Shown here in pieces: positions 35,461-45,604 of a DNA stretch of 54,739 bases. The first letter of the stretch is position 1; each line of letters opens with the position of its first letter. A program made the translations under genes and the position numbers. Under the pieces are notes generated by a model. The model did not search any database. It saw only the letters and a program-made list of their open reading frames with translations, and had not been told where the DNA came from. Origin of the DNA: Geobacteraceae bacterium (GTDB lineage Bacteria > Desulfobacterota > Desulfuromonadia > Geobacterales > Geobacteraceae); NCBI GenBank assembly GCA_009773645.1, contig WSYB01000027.1, positions 1 through 54,739 of the forward strand, written 5' to 3'.

Positions 35461-35493
35461 AGCAAATTTACTCAATGGATGAGTAAATTTGCT
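35461..35493. promoter_or_regulatory. 33-bp AT-rich inverted repeat, candidate operator
   Basis: A 14-bp perfect arm (AGCAAATTTACTCA/TGAGTAAATTTGCT) with a 5-base spacer lies between the SNF2 helicase stop and the ATPase start, both on the minus strand. The AT-rich symmetrical form and promoter-proximal position suggest a regulator site; a hairpin terminator is less likely because no T-run follows. Confidence 0.5.
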
Positions 35494-35509
35494 CAATGAA
35501 CACTGAAAA

Positions 35510-38287
35510 TCATATCCCCGCCTTTTCCAGATCGAGCGCCACCAGCTTCAACAAGGCCTCGTCATCCATCTCGGTCAGCAGGGTCTCTCCCCCTTCCAGG
35601 AGCTCCGTCGCCAGTCCGGCCTTGGCGGCGATCAAGGCATCGATCTTCTCTTCCACCGTCCCCTTGCAGACGAACTTGTGCACCATGACGTTCTTTTTCT
35701 GACCGATGCGGAAGGCGCGGTCGGTGGCCTGATTCTCCACTGCCGGGTTCCACCAGCGGTCAAAATGGATGACATGGCTGGCGGCGGTCAGATTGAGGCC
35801 GGAGCCGCCGGCCTTGAGCGAGAGGACGAAGAAAGGCGGTCCGTCCTCATGCTGGAAGCGGTCTACCAGTTTTTTCCGCTCCGCCACAGGTGTGCCGCCA
35901 TGCAGCACCAGGCCGGGACGGCCGAACAGCGTGGCAAGGAAGGCGGCCAGCGGCGCGGTCATCTCCCGGAACTGGGTAAAGATCAGCACCTTTTCCTGGC
36001 GCGAGGCGATCTCTTCGGCCAGTTCCCGCAGGCGCACAAACTTGCCGCTCCGCTCCTCGGCGTAGTCGCCGTCACCCAGGGCCTGACCGGGATGGTTGCA
36101 GATCTGCTTGAACCGCATCAGCGCTGAAAGGATCAGCCCCCTCCGTTTCATCCCCTCCTGCTGCTCCCCGAGCGCCTCGGCAAGGTTCTTGACCGCCTGG
36201 CCGTAAAGCCGGGCCTGCGCCTTGCTGAGGCCGCACCAGGCAGCCATCTCGACCTTGTCGGGAAGATCGCTGATGACGCTCCGGTCGGTTTTGAGGCGGC
36301 GCAGGATATAGGGCTGTACCAGTGTGCGTAACGGGGCATACGATGGCGGCTCGCGGTTTTCGAGCGAGGTGACGAATTGCTTGAACCGGGGTGCGGAGCC
36401 GAGCAGACCCGGACAGATGAAATCGAACAGCGACCAGAGATCGGACAGCCGGTTTTCCAACGGCGTGCCGGTCATGGCGATGCGCGCCCTTCCTTTAAGG
36501 GTCTTGGCCGCTTTGGCCTGCTGCGTGCCGGGGTTTTTTATGGCCTGGGCCTCATCAAGCACGATCAGGTTCCAGGATAGCTTTCCGAGCCACTCCTGGC
36601 GCTGAAGCATGCCGTAGGTGATCAGCACCGCATCGACGGAGGCCAGACAGCCTTCGGGATCAGCGGCAATGCGCTCCCGTTCTGACCGTTCCAGCTCCGA
36701 CGGATGCAGACAGACGACCGTGAGCGACGGCGCAAATCGATCCAGCTCGCTCTTCCAGTTGGACAAAAGGGAAGCCGGCAGCACCAGCAGGCTGGGGGCG
36801 GTTTTCCCGCCAGCACGCCCCTTTTGCGCCAGCAGCAGGGAGATAACCTGGATGGTCTTTCCCAGCCCCATGTCGTCGGCCAGGCAGGCGCCCAGCCCCA
36901 GTTCCGACAGAAACCAGAGCCAGTTGAGGCCGGTCTGCTGGTAGGGGCGCAGTGTCGCCTGCAACCGGTCACCAGCCTGCACGGCCGCCAGCCTGGCCGG
37001 CTCCCGCAGCCCGGCCAGCATCTCCCGCAGCCGGCCGCCAGCCTCCACAAAGGCCCAGCCGGTTTCATCCAGCGTGGGATCATTTCCGGACAGGTCACGT
37101 CGGGCACCGGCCAGAAGACGCATCCCTTCCATGAACGAAAGGCCGTCCTCCCTGGCCTCGGCTTCGACCCGTTGCCACTGCTCCAGCGCCTGGCGGAGTT
37201 TTTCGCCATCCACCTCGACCCACTCCCCCCGCAAGAGCGCAAGCCCCTCCCCGGTCGCCGTCAGCACCGCAACTTCCGCCGGTGTAAGGTCTGCACCGTC
37301 CAGGGTAAGCTGCACCCTGAAATCGAGCAGGGCCTGGGCCGAAAGGGTTTCTCCGACGTTCGAGCCGATGGCGACCTGCACACGGGGGCGGGGGCGTTTT
37401 TTCCACCAATCCGGCAGACGCACCACCAGGCCGCTCTCCTCCAGGGCAGGCACATCCTTGAGAAACGGGTAGGCCTCCTCCGGCGTCCAGGCCAGCGGGT
37501 GATAGATGTCGTTGCTCTCCAGCAGTTCCCGTACCCACTCGCAGCGGGTGCTGGCCTCGTGAACCGGCTCCAGAAGGCGCAGGAGCGCTTCACGGTTGTT
37601 GGCGCCGGCGTACTCGCGGAGCGCCTGGCTTAAGGGGAGATGCTGGGCGCGGGCGTTTTTACCCAGGCGGGGTATGTAGGTCGCCATGAAGGCGAAGGGG
37701 AATTCGGGATCCTGTTTGTTTTCGGCCAGGTGGAAACAGACCCGCCCCACCTGGCGCCAGAGCGGCGCATACTGGTGCAGAAAGCCGGCCAGTCCTTCCG
37801 CATGCCGGGCAATCGAATCCAACGCCCAGCCGTCGAGATCGGTCCAGATGGAAGCAAGAACATCGGGGGTACAGTATTCGGCACCCGGCATGGGAGGGAT
37901 GCTCAGGGTCAGAGAGGCAAGGGTTGCAGCATCGAGGGGCGGCAACGGTTCCAGCCGCTCGGCGGTTGGCTGGCTTTGACAGAGAAGGAGAAGATAGCGT
38001 GCGCCAAAATCTCGCCAGAACATCCAGGAGAGCGGCCAGTCAGGAGCGGATTTACCGCCGACCAGAGCCATAATTCCCGCGGATTGCGAATCCGCGAAAG
38101 CCCGCGCTATTTTTTCGGCTCTGAAGTGCCTGTTTTCGGGCTCATCTGCCGCTTCGCAAGCAGATGAGCCGATCATCAGCAGATGACCGGCTGGAGTGAG
38201 GGTGAGGTTCACGGCACCTATACCTGTTTGTGGATTGATCGGAATGAATGGGAAGAAATTAGTTTTACCGCAGCCGTAGAATATCAT
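35510..38287 (-). CDS. SNF2-family DEAD/DEAH-like helicase
   Basis: A 925-residue Swi2/Snf2 ATPase. The N-terminal 440 residues are a bacterial SNF2-associated region (LADDMGLGKT follows at about 472). Motif II is VLDEAQ near 580, then MTGTPLENRLSDLW. The second RecA lobe has VLIFTQFREM, LSLKAGGSGLNLTAA and ATDRAFRIGQ. Such proteins remodel nucleoprotein; the bacterial role is not well defined. No C-terminal SWIM domain is fused, and the partner-like SWIM gene is at 28581. The N-terminus is uncertain: a GTG at 38212 (VNLTLTPAGHLL) is a plausible alternative start. Confidence 0.9.
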   Translation of the reverse strand: MIFYGCGKTNFFPFIPINPQTGIGAVNLTLTPAGHLLMIGSSACEAADEPENRHFRAEKIARAFADSQSAGIMALVGGKSAPDWPLSWMFWRDFGARYLLLLCQSQPTAERLEPLPPLDAATLASLTLSIPPMPGAEYCTPDVLASIWTDLDGWALDSIARHAEGLAGFLHQYAPLWRQVGRVCFHLAENKQDPEFPFAFMATYIPRLGKNARAQHLPLSQALREYAGANNREALLRLLEPVHEASTRCEWVRELLESNDIYHPLAWTPEEAYPFLKDVPALEESGLVVRLPDWWKKRPRPRVQVAIGSNVGETLSAQALLDFRVQLTLDGADLTPAEVAVLTATGEGLALLRGEWVEVDGEKLRQALEQWQRVEAEAREDGLSFMEGMRLLAGARRDLSGNDPTLDETGWAFVEAGGRLREMLAGLREPARLAAVQAGDRLQATLRPYQQTGLNWLWFLSELGLGACLADDMGLGKTIQVISLLLAQKGRAGGKTAPSLLVLPASLLSNWKSELDRFAPSLTVVCLHPSELERSERERIAADPEGCLASVDAVLITYGMLQRQEWLGKLSWNLIVLDEAQAIKNPGTQQAKAAKTLKGRARIAMTGTPLENRLSDLWSLFDFICPGLLGSAPRFKQFVTSLENREPPSYAPLRTLVQPYILRRLKTDRSVISDLPDKVEMAAWCGLSKAQARLYGQAVKNLAEALGEQQEGMKRRGLILSALMRFKQICNHPGQALGDGDYAEERSGKFVRLRELAEEIASRQEKVLIFTQFREMTAPLAAFLATLFGRPGLVLHGGTPVAERKKLVDRFQHEDGPPFFVLSLKAGGSGLNLTAASHVIHFDRWWNPAVENQATDRAFRIGQKKNVMVHKFVCKGTVEEKIDALIAAKAGLATELLEGGETLLTEMDDEALLKLVALDLEKAGI

Positions 38288-38393
38288 CCGGCATAAGCGA
38301 TAGTCAATGCAAACCGCCTTGCGGGAACTATCACCCCCATGTTATTGTTGCAGCAAAAACCGCATGTGCGGAACCCGGATAACGGAGAGAACT

Positions 38394-39188
38394 ATGACCG
38401 AACAAAAGAAAGGCTTCGACCGCCTCGTGGAGATCATGCGCCGGCTGCGCGCCCCGGGGGGGTGCCCGTGGGACGCGGAGCAGAGCCACGAATCCCTCAA
38501 GCGCTACCTCATCGAGGAGGCCTACGAAGTGATCGAGGCGATCGACAGGAACGACCCGGACCACCTCAAGGAAGAGCTGGGGGACCTGATGCTCCAGCCG
38601 GTATTCCACGCGGCCATCGCCGAGGAGAAGGGTGAGTTCACCATGGACGACGTGCTGGAGGCGATCAACGACAAACTGGTCCGCCGCCACCCCCACGTCT
38701 TCGGAGAACAGCGGGTAAAGACCGCCGCAGAGCAGGTGGAGAACTGGGAGCGGATCAAAAAGGGTGAAAAGGGAGAGGGGCGGGAATCAGCCCTGTCCGG
38801 AGTGCCGCCGCAGCTTCCCGCCCTGATGAAAGCCCAGAAAATTTCGGAAAAGGCAGCCAGAGTCGGATTTGACTGGTCCGATGTGGATCAGGTATTTGCC
38901 AAGGTGCTCGAAGAACTCCACGAATTTGAGGAAACCATGGTAGATGGGGATCAGGAAAGAATGGAAGCGGAACTCGGCGATCTGCTGTTCGCCATCGTCA
39001 ATCTGGGACGATTTCTTCGCCTTAATCCCGAAGAGGCGCTGCGCAAAACCATAGAGCGTTTCGTCCGGCGCTTCTCCCATATTGAAGAATCCCTGCGTGC
39101 CAAGGGAGTGCATATGAAAGAAGCAACACTGGAAGAGATGGAGGGACTGTGGAAGGAGGCGAAAGGTCTGGAGAAGGAAGCTTTCTAG
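38394..39188 (+). CDS. mazG: Nucleoside triphosphate pyrophosphohydrolase MazG
   Basis: Hydrolyses canonical and abnormal NTPs to NMPs and can lower ppGpp. The 264 residues contain two MazG-type helical domains with metal-binding EExYE/ExxD motifs (LIEEAYEVIEAID; KEELGDLMLQ; EAELGDLLFAIVNLGRFL). Start at MTEQKKGFDR has GGAGAG four bases upstream; the longer frame lacks a site. It is divergent from the SNF2 helicase and convergent with the ribosomal block. Confidence 0.95.
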   Translation: MTEQKKGFDRLVEIMRRLRAPGGCPWDAEQSHESLKRYLIEEAYEVIEAIDRNDPDHLKEELGDLMLQPVFHAAIAEEKGEFTMDDVLEAINDKLVRRHPHVFGEQRVKTAAEQVENWERIKKGEKGEGRESALSGVPPQLPALMKAQKISEKAARVGFDWSDVDQVFAKVLEELHEFEETMVDGDQERMEAELGDLLFAIVNLGRFLRLNPEEALRKTIERFVRRFSHIEESLRAKGVHMKEATLEEMEGLWKEAKGLEKEAF

Positions 39189-39229
39189 CAACTATTTCGC
39201 CTGTTTGAGCCCGTCAACAGCGCAAACGA

Positions 39230-39452
39230 TTATCCACAAGATTTGTGCATAAACTGTGTATAACGTTGTGGGCAATTCAATAAAACGATACGTACTAAAG
39301 AGGTTTTTACTTTCTGCCTACATTTTGCCCACTCCACAAATGTCAATCATTACAACATGTTGAATTATTTATAACTATTTTAACGGGTTAGAGTCATGCA
39401 AATTCTAATCTAAACAAACCAACGCACAATTCTCAGTCAAAACTGTGCATAA
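39230..39452. other. Cluster of four exact DnaA-box matches
   Basis: Four perfect matches to TTATNCACA occur in the 402-bp gene-free, AT-rich interval: TTATCCACA at 39230-39238 (plus) and reverse-strand copies at 39244-39252, 39255-39263 and 39444-39452. A near match (two changes) lies at 39267-39275. The first three exact boxes fall within 34 bp. An AT-rich run fills 39280-39420. This could be an origin-like element or a DnaA titration/regulatory site. Confidence 0.6.
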
Positions 39453-39469
39453 ATCCTTCAAAGCTCTGA

Positions 39470-39509
39470 AAAAAATAAAAGCCGCTGACTTTACACAGTC
39501 AGCGGCTTT
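39470..39509 (-). terminator. Rho-independent terminator of the alpha operon
   Basis: A 13-bp stem (AAAGCCGCTGACT/AGTCAGCGGCTTT) with a 6-base loop, followed on the minus strand by a T-rich run. It lies about 80 bp after the rplQ stop and ends the ribosomal-protein block. Confidence 0.92.
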
Positions 39510-39590
39510 CACCTTATGGATATTCTTCAGGTCGTCGACACCGGTGCGACCGGTTGAAGGAAACAATTCCCTTACGTCATACAACAAAAC

Positions 39591-40178
39591 CTAATCGGCC
39601 TTGGCCTCGCATTCTTCCCCTTCCTTAACGACCGTCTTCGGGGGTTCGGCCACTTCCACCGCTTCTTCGGCAGGGGTCGCTTTCACCGCTTCCGCCACTT
39701 CGCCTCCGGGCTCCTCAACGGCTTTTGTCACATCAGCCTCGGGCGTCTTCACCACTTCTGCGGCCTTCACAGGCGTTGCAGCCTTTTTGGGAGCGGGTTT
39801 CTTCGCGGGTTTCTTCGTCACCTGCTCCTCGACCAGCTCGATGATGGAGAGAGGAGCGTTATCGCCCGGCCGTATTCCGAGCTTCACGATGCGGGTATAT
39901 CCGCCGGCCCGCTCCTTGTATCGCGGAGCTATGGTTGTGAAGAGCTTAGTCACGACTTTTTTGTCCCGGATAAAGGAAGCAGCCTGACGCATGGCGTGAA
40001 GATCCCCCTTTTTACCAAGAGTGATCATCTTTTCCGCAATTGAACGGAGTTCCTTCGCCTTGGAATCGGTGGTCGTTATTTTCTCATAGTTAAGGAAGGA
40101 TGTCACCATGTTCCTGAACATCGCAATCCTGTGACTAGTGGTTCTGCCCAATCGTCTTCCTGCTTTATTGTGACGCAT
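39591..40178 (-). CDS. rplQ: 50S ribosomal protein L17, with long C-terminal tail
   Basis: Large-subunit protein near the exit tunnel. Residues 1-120 are a normal L17 core ([20 protein letters not shown] start). Residues 121-195 are an added low-complexity tail first rich in Lys, Pro and Ala ([16 protein letters not shown]), then in Glu, Val and Ala, so it changes from basic to acidic. Most L17 proteins end near residue 115-130. Last gene of the alpha operon, 36 bp after rpoA. Confidence 0.95.
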   Translation of the reverse strand: MRHNKAGRRLGRTTSHRIAMFRNMVTSFLNYEKITTTDSKAKELRSIAEKMITLGKKGDLHAMRQAASFIRDKKVVTKLFTTIAPRYKERAGGYTRIVKLGIRPGDNAPLSIIELVEEQVTKKPAKKPAPKKAATPVKAAEVVKTPEADVTKAVEEPGGEVAEAVKATPAEEAVEVAEPPKTVVKEGEECEAKAD

Positions 40179-40214
40179 GACTACTGGTTCCTTTCTCTAT
40201 TGAAGCCTTGCCAA

Positions 40215-41237
40215 TTACTCTTCTTCCTTGCGCTCACCGCGAAGTCTGCGCATAATCTCGGGATCAGGAAAGCTTTCAAGCTTCATCCCCAAAGAGAGGC
40301 CCATATCTCCAAGTATGTCTTTAATTTCATTTAAGGATTTGCGGCCGAAATTCTGGGTTTTAAGCATCTCTGCTTCGCTGCGTGACACCAGCTCGCCGAT
40401 AAGCTTAATCCCAGCGTTTTTAAGACAGTTGGCTGAACGGACTGAAAGCTCCAGTTCATCCACTGAACGATACAGGTTTTCGTTGAACTTTTCGCGCTCT
40501 TCTGCCGGCTCAGCCTCTTCGACAATTTCGACATCCTCGTCGAAATTTATGAAAATGGTGAGTTGTTCCTTTAAAATCTTGGCAGAATACGCCACGGCAT
40601 CTTCAGGCTTGACACTGCCGTCAGTCCATATCTCGAGGGTCAGCTTGTCGTAATCGGTAATCTGCCCTACACGCGCGTTTGTCACGGTGAAATTTACCTT
40701 GTTGATGGGAGAAAAAATAGAATCGATCGGAATAGTCCCCACCGACGCCTTCTCATCACGATTACGGTCGGCAGGCACATACCCTTTCCCCATTTTGGCC
40801 ACCATCTCCACCTCGAGGTTTGCATCTTTGGAGCAGGTGGCAATATGATGGTCAGGATTGAGTATCTCAACATTGGGATCTGAAAGTATGTCGCCTGCCT
40901 TTACTACTCCTTCTCCCTTGTGGACAATCCTGATGAAACGCGGCTCATTACCGTGCATCTTCAACTGTACGCCCTTGAGGTTCAGGATGATATCGGTCAC
41001 ATCCTCCGTTACGCCGGGTATGGAGGAAAACTCATGGAGAACGCCTTTGATTTTGACCGAAATAATTGCGGCGCCCTGCAAAGAGGAAAGGAGCACCCTC
41101 CGCAATGAGTTGCCAAGGGTAGTACCAAAACCGCGCTCAAAAGGTTCAGCATAAAACTTGCCATACGTATTTGTTAACGATTCCGTCTCAGCCTGAAGCT
41201 TTTTAGGCCTGATCAGGTCGCGCCAGTTTTTATACAT
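40215..41237 (-). CDS. rpoA: RNA polymerase alpha subunit
   Basis: Scaffold for RNA polymerase assembly. The 340 residues comprise the N-terminal dimerisation domain ([30 protein letters not shown]) and, after a Glu-rich linker, the C-terminal DNA/activator-binding domain ([31 protein letters not shown]-type segment). It lies between rpsD and rplQ as in most bacteria. Confidence 0.97.
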   Translation of the reverse strand: MYKNWRDLIRPKKLQAETESLTNTYGKFYAEPFERGFGTTLGNSLRRVLLSSLQGAAIISVKIKGVLHEFSSIPGVTEDVTDIILNLKGVQLKMHGNEPRFIRIVHKGEGVVKAGDILSDPNVEILNPDHHIATCSKDANLEVEMVAKMGKGYVPADRNRDEKASVGTIPIDSIFSPINKVNFTVTNARVGQITDYDKLTLEIWTDGSVKPEDAVAYSAKILKEQLTIFINFDEDVEIVEEAEPAEEREKFNENLYRSVDELELSVRSANCLKNAGIKLIGELVSRSEAEMLKTQNFGRKSLNEIKDILGDMGLSLGMKLESFPDPEIMRRLRGERKEEE

Positions 41238-41270
41238 TTATTTCCTCCCTGTAGCGGGTATGATTAGCCT

Positions 41271-41897
41271 TTACTTGGAGTAGAGTTCTACAATCAGCTG
41301 TTCCTGAATCGGCACAGTGATGTCTTCTCTGACGGGAACCGCCTTTATCACACCCCGGTACGCATCCTTTTCCAGTTCCAGCCATTGCGGGACACCCCGC
41401 CGTACAACCCCTTCCAAGGAATCGTTGATGGTGAGCACCTTGCGGCTCTTTTCACGCAGCTCCAACACGTCACCCGGTTTTACCAATATAGACGGGATGT
41501 TGGCTTTTTTGCCGTTGAGGGTGAAATGACTATGCTTAACGAGTTGCCGTGCCTCCGTACGTGAAGATGCGAAACCGAGGCGATAAACTATATTGTCAAG
41601 CCTTCTCTCCAGAAGAGAGAGGAGATTCTCACCGGTAACCCCTTTCATCCGGTCGGCTTTGGCAAAGTAACCACGGAACTGGTTCTCCAAAATGCCGTAT
41701 ATACGCCGTACCTTCTGTTTTTCGCGGAGCTGCAAGCCGTAATCGCTAACCTTTGCCCTTCCCTGGCCATGCTGCCCCGGCGGGTAGTTTCTTCTCTTGA
41801 TGGCGCATTTGTCGGTATAACAACGCTCACCTTTGAGAAACAACTCCATATTTTGCCTCCTGCACAACCTGCACGAGGGTCCAGTATATCTAGCCAA
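41271..41897 (-). CDS. rpsD: 30S ribosomal protein S4
   Basis: 16S rRNA-binding assembly protein and often a translational repressor of its operon. The 208 residues have an N-terminal zinc-type Cys set (C9, C12, C26, C31) and an S4 RNA-binding domain ([20 protein letters not shown]). The Cys residues put it in the zinc-binding class. Confidence 0.97.
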   Translation of the reverse strand: MARYTGPSCRLCRRQNMELFLKGERCYTDKCAIKRRNYPPGQHGQGRAKVSDYGLQLREKQKVRRIYGILENQFRGYFAKADRMKGVTGENLLSLLERRLDNIVYRLGFASSRTEARQLVKHSHFTLNGKKANIPSILVKPGDVLELREKSRKVLTINDSLEGVVRRGVPQWLELEKDAYRGVIKAVPVREDITVPIQEQLIVELYSK

Positions 41898-41929
41898 TGA
41901 AGACCTCCTTACCTATATTTCCTCTGGGA

Positions 41930-42325
41930 TTAGACTCTTCTTCTCTTTGGGGGGCGACATCCGTTGTGAGGTATGGGAGTTACGTCCCTGATAAAACTTA
42001 CGTTAAACCCCGCTGCCTGTAGCGCCCTGAGCGCTGACTCGCGACCGGAACCGGGGCCCTTCACATAAACCTCGATACTCCGCATGCCGTGTTCCTGTGC
42101 TTTTTTGGCACAATCCTCAGCTGCTATCTGGGCGGCAAAGGGGGTGCTCTTTCTGGACCCTTTGAATCCCTTGCAACCGGACGAAGACCAGGCAACAACA
42201 TTTCCTACCGGATCGGTTATGGTGATCATGGTATTGTTAAAAGTGGCTTGTATGTGCGCCACGCCGTTAGGTATATTTTTGCGTTCCTTTTTTTTCTTAA
42301 CAACCTTTTTCGCCGGACTAGCCAT
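41930..42325 (-). CDS. rpsK: 30S ribosomal protein S11
   Basis: Platform protein contacting the mRNA exit region. 131 residues with the conserved [16 protein letters not shown] start region and the C-terminal [19 protein letters not shown]. The N-terminus is Lys-rich. It sits 22 bp after rpsM. Confidence 0.97.
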   Translation of the reverse strand: MASPAKKVVKKKKERKNIPNGVAHIQATFNNTMITITDPVGNVVAWSSSGCKGFKGSRKSTPFAAQIAAEDCAKKAQEHGMRSIEVYVKGPGSGRESALRALQAAGFNVSFIRDVTPIPHNGCRPPKRRRV

Positions 42326-42347
42326 TGTTCCTCCAGATCCTTATAAA

Positions 42348-42716
42348 CTATTTCTTCTTACCTGCCACTGTCCTGGCCGGGCCTTTTCTGGTCCTGGCAT
42401 TAGTCTTGGTTCTCTGCCCGCGAACCGGCAAGCCCTTTCTATGCCGCAAGCCCCTGTAGCAGCCGAGATCCATTAATCGCTTGATATTCATGGATATATC
42501 TCTGCGAAGATCACCCTCGACCTTGAGGTTTTTATCAATGCTCTCCCTGATTTTGGCAACCTCAGACTCGGTCAGGTTGTCTGTCCGTGTGTTAAAATCA
42601 ACTCCGGTTTCAGAAAGAATCTTCTGCGCAGTAGATCTCCCTATGCCGTAAATATAGGTCAATGCGATTTCGATCCTTTTGTTCCTTGGTAGGTCTATAC
42701 CAGCGATACGTGCCAA
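42348..42716 (-). CDS. rpsM: 30S ribosomal protein S13
   Basis: Head protein forming intersubunit bridges. 122 residues: [20 protein letters not shown] start, then [19 protein letters not shown] near the C-terminus. First of the rpsM-rpsK-rpsD-rpoA-rplQ group, 27 bp after rpmJ. Confidence 0.97.
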   Translation of the reverse strand: MARIAGIDLPRNKRIEIALTYIYGIGRSTAQKILSETGVDFNTRTDNLTESEVAKIRESIDKNLKVEGDLRRDISMNIKRLMDLGCYRGLRHRKGLPVRGQRTKTNARTRKGPARTVAGKKK

Positions 42717-42742
42717 TGCCCGTTCCTCCTAGTTAATTGCTG

Positions 42743-42856
42743 TTAACCTTGTCTCTGGGAATGTTTCGGGATGTCGCAAATCACCCGGACAACACCCTTG
42801 CGCTTTACTATTTTACACTTGTCACAGATCTTTTTTACAGACGCTCGAACCTTCAT
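42743..42856 (-). CDS. rpmJ: 50S ribosomal protein L36
   Basis: A 37-residue zinc ribbon protein, [14 protein letters not shown] at the N-terminus and PKHSQRQG at the end. All four zinc ligands are present (C11, C14, C27, H32), so this is the zinc-binding type. It lies between map and rpsM; infA, often found here, is absent. Confidence 0.95.
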   Translation of the reverse strand: MKVRASVKKICDKCKIVKRKGVVRVICDIPKHSQRQG

Positions 42857-42894
42857 CCCTTATGTCCTTTCAAATCGTTATAAAAACGAAAACT

Positions 42895-43641
42895 TTACTG
42901 GATCGTCAGTATTTCCGGGCCGTGCTCCGTGATCGCCACGGTATGTTCAAAATGAGCCGATAACCCTTTATCACAAGTAACCGCAGTCCATCCGTCCGCC
43001 AGCACCTTCACCTCCGGCCCCTTCTCATTGATCATCGGCTCAATGGCAAGGACCATCCCCGGTTTAAGTCTTACACCTCTGCCAGGGGGACCGAAATTCG
43101 GAATCTGCGGGCTCTCATGGAGGCTTTTCCCGATACCATGCCCGACGAAATCCCGAACGACCGAGAAGCCACGCGCTTCAACATAACTCTGGACCGCATG
43201 AGAGATATCGAAAAGTCTGTTTGTCGGCTGCGCTGCATCTATCGCTACATAAAGGGATTCTTCCGTCACCCTTATGAGTCTTTCTGCCGCTTTGGATACT
43301 GGGCCAACCGGGAGCGTCAATGCGGCATCACCGTAAAAACCGTCACGAATAACGCCAAAATCCAGACTGAGTATGTCACCCTCTATCAACTCTCGACCGT
43401 TGGGCATCCCATGAACCACCTGATCATTTAGGGAACAGCAAAGGGCGTACGGATAACCGTTATATCCCTTGAAGGCGGGCTTTGCGCCGCGCTTCGCTGC
43501 ATGCCTTTCAGCGAATTCATCCAGTACGAGAGTCGTAACACCAGGTTTTACTTCGGACTTTAGCAATTCAAGGATTTCAGCAACTATCCTGCAGGGGACC
43601 TTCATCCTTTCAATCTCCTGCGGAGATTTTAGGATGATCAC
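42895..43641 (-). CDS. map: Methionine aminopeptidase, type I
   Basis: Removes the initiator Met from nascent proteins. The 248 residues have the conserved metal-binding set: D (LSLDFGVIRDGFYGDAALT), H (FVGHGIGKSLHE), E (LAIEPMINEKG) and a late E near HFEHTVAI. No N-terminal zinc domain. Its start overlaps the adk stop by 4 bp. Placement between adk and rpmJ is common. Confidence 0.96.
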   Translation of the reverse strand: MIILKSPQEIERMKVPCRIVAEILELLKSEVKPGVTTLVLDEFAERHAAKRGAKPAFKGYNGYPYALCCSLNDQVVHGMPNGRELIEGDILSLDFGVIRDGFYGDAALTLPVGPVSKAAERLIRVTEESLYVAIDAAQPTNRLFDISHAVQSYVEARGFSVVRDFVGHGIGKSLHESPQIPNFGPPGRGVRLKPGMVLAIEPMINEKGPEVKVLADGWTAVTCDKGLSAHFEHTVAITEHGPEILTIQ

Positions 43642-44291
43642 CCTTTCCCACCCTTTATAATTACCAAAATCTTCTGCTGAATATCTTCTATGGACCCGGT
43701 TCCCTGTATACTGCGCAGAACAGACTCGTCAGCATAGTAGGAAATAAGTGGAGCGGTCTGCTGCTCATACACATCAAGCCGCTTGCGCATCGTCTCTTCA
43801 CTGTCATCTTCACGCAGATAAAGCTCGCCACCGCATCCGTCGCACGTGCCCTGCACGTGTGGCGGATCGAATACTATATGATAGCCCCTGCCGCAACCGC
43901 GACAGGTACGACGTCCGGTTATCCTCTCCAGCAACTCTTCTTTATCTACATCTATGGAGACCACATGTTCTATGGATTTACCGAGCCCGGCCAGCATCTT
44001 CTTCAACGCATCGGCCTGCCCCACCGTGCGCGGGAAACCGTCAAGAATAAAACCTTTTCCACAATCAGGCTTGGCAAGCCGCTCCTCAACTATACCAACC
44101 ACAACTTCGTCCGGCACCAAAGCGCCTTCATCCATATATCCCTTGGCCCTGATTCCCATCGGAGTTTGATCTTTAACGGCGGCACGCAGAATATCACCAG
44201 TCGACACCTGGGGAATATCAAACTTTTTGACAAGTATCTTTGCCTGTGTACCCTTGCCTGCACCGGGAGGGCCGAGGAGAATGAGATTCAT
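43638..44291 (-). CDS. adk: Adenylate kinase
   Basis: Interconverts ATP, ADP and AMP. The 217 residues start with P-loop GPPGAGKGTQA. The LID domain carries a four-Cys zinc site (CRGCGRGYHIVF...CDGCGG), the long, zinc-binding form. FPRTVGQADAL is also diagnostic. It is four bases after secY and overlaps map, so translational coupling is likely. Confidence 0.97.
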   Translation of the reverse strand: MNLILLGPPGAGKGTQAKILVKKFDIPQVSTGDILRAAVKDQTPMGIRAKGYMDEGALVPDEVVVGIVEERLAKPDCGKGFILDGFPRTVGQADALKKMLAGLGKSIEHVVSIDVDKEELLERITGRRTCRGCGRGYHIVFDPPHVQGTCDGCGGELYLREDDSEETMRKRLDVYEQQTAPLISYYADESVLRSIQGTGSIEDIQQKILVIIKGGKG

Positions 44292-44295
44292 AACG

Positions 44296-45603
44296 CTATT
44301 TTCTTCCCTTAATTTTTACACCCTTCATAAAACCCTCATAGCTGCGGGTTATAAGGTGCGACTCGATCTGTGCCACCGTATCCATACCTACCCCCACGGC
44401 TATAAGGAGTGCAGTGCCGCCAAAATAGAAAGGAAGATTGAATTTACCGATTAGAATTGAGGGGAGAACACAGACGACGGAAATGTATATGGCGCCGGCA
44501 AAGGTCAGCTTTGTCAGCACTCTGTCAAGAAAATCCGACGTCTCCTTCCCGGGACGTATGCCTGGTATATACCCACCGTGCTTTTTGACGTTTTCAGCCA
44601 CATCAACGGGGTTAAAAGTCACAGCCGTATAGAAGTAACAGAAAAAAACGATAAAAGCAACATAAAAAAGCTCGTACATCCAGTTACCGGGAGTCAGGCT
44701 TTTCGCCGCCTTCTGCACCCAGGGAACGTTGATAAAATTTCCGATTGTTGCCGGAAACATGATAATTGAAGAGGCGAATATCGGCGGTATGACTCCGGCC
44801 ATGTTCACCTTGAGCGGAAGATGCGACGTCTGCGCGCCATAGGTCTTGAGACCAACGACCCGCTTTGCATAGTGAATTGGAAGTCTGCGCTGGCCACGCT
44901 CCACATAGACTATCCCGGCGATAACGAGGAACATGAGCGCCAAGACCAGGAGGATAACGAACAGTGAAAGCTGGCCGGCGGACAACAACCTGTAACTGTT
45001 GCCGATAGCTGTAGGAATGCGCGCAACGATTCCGGCAAAGATGATCAGCGAAATGCCGTTACCGATCCCCTTTTCCGACATCTGCTCTCCGAGCCACATT
45101 ATGAATGCGGTACCCGCGGTGAGAGTTATCACCGTCATGATCCTGAAGCCCCAGCCGGGGTTCGGCACGACCAGCTCGCCAGCAGGGCCGCGCATACTCT
45201 CAAGGCCGATGCTGATCCCCAATCCCTGCACGACACTGAGGACAATGGTGCCGTAGCGGGTATATTGAATGATCTTTTTCCTGCCGCTCTCGCCCTCTTT
45301 GGAAAGTTTTTCGATGGCTGGCACAACAACGGTAAGGAGCTGAAAGATAATCGACGAAGAAATATAAGGCATTATTCCGAGCGCAAATACCGTAAGCTTC
45401 TCCAGTGCCCCCCCCGAAAACATGTCAAAAAGACCGAGCAGAGTCCCTTGCGCCTGCTTGAAGAAATGCGCCAGCGCCTGGCTGTCGATTCCCGGAGTCG
45501 GGATATGACAACCGACCCGATAAACTGCAAGCATCGCCAGGGAAAACAACACCCTCTTTTTCAGCTCCGGGATCTTGACTATGTTCTGGAAGGCCTCAAA
45601 CAA
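44296..45603 (-). CDS. secY: Preprotein translocase subunit SecY
   Basis: Channel-forming subunit of the Sec translocon in the inner membrane. 435 residues with ten hydrophobic helices. Start [20 protein letters not shown], plug-region and cytoplasmic-loop motifs present ([34 protein letters not shown]-like). It begins 1 bp after rplO, the usual spc-operon position. Confidence 0.97.
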   Translation of the reverse strand: MFEAFQNIVKIPELKKRVLFSLAMLAVYRVGCHIPTPGIDSQALAHFFKQAQGTLLGLFDMFSGGALEKLTVFALGIMPYISSSIIFQLLTVVVPAIEKLSKEGESGRKKIIQYTRYGTIVLSVVQGLGISIGLESMRGPAGELVVPNPGWGFRIMTVITLTAGTAFIMWLGEQMSEKGIGNGISLIIFAGIVARIPTAIGNSYRLLSAGQLSLFVILLVLALMFLVIAGIVYVERGQRRLPIHYAKRVVGLKTYGAQTSHLPLKVNMAGVIPPIFASSIIMFPATIGNFINVPWVQKAAKSLTPGNWMYELFYVAFIVFFCYFYTAVTFNPVDVAENVKKHGGYIPGIRPGKETSDFLDRVLTKLTFAGAIYISVVCVLPSILIGKFNLPFYFGGTALLIAVGVGMDTVAQIESHLITRSYEGFMKGVKIKGRK

Positions 45604-45604
45604 A

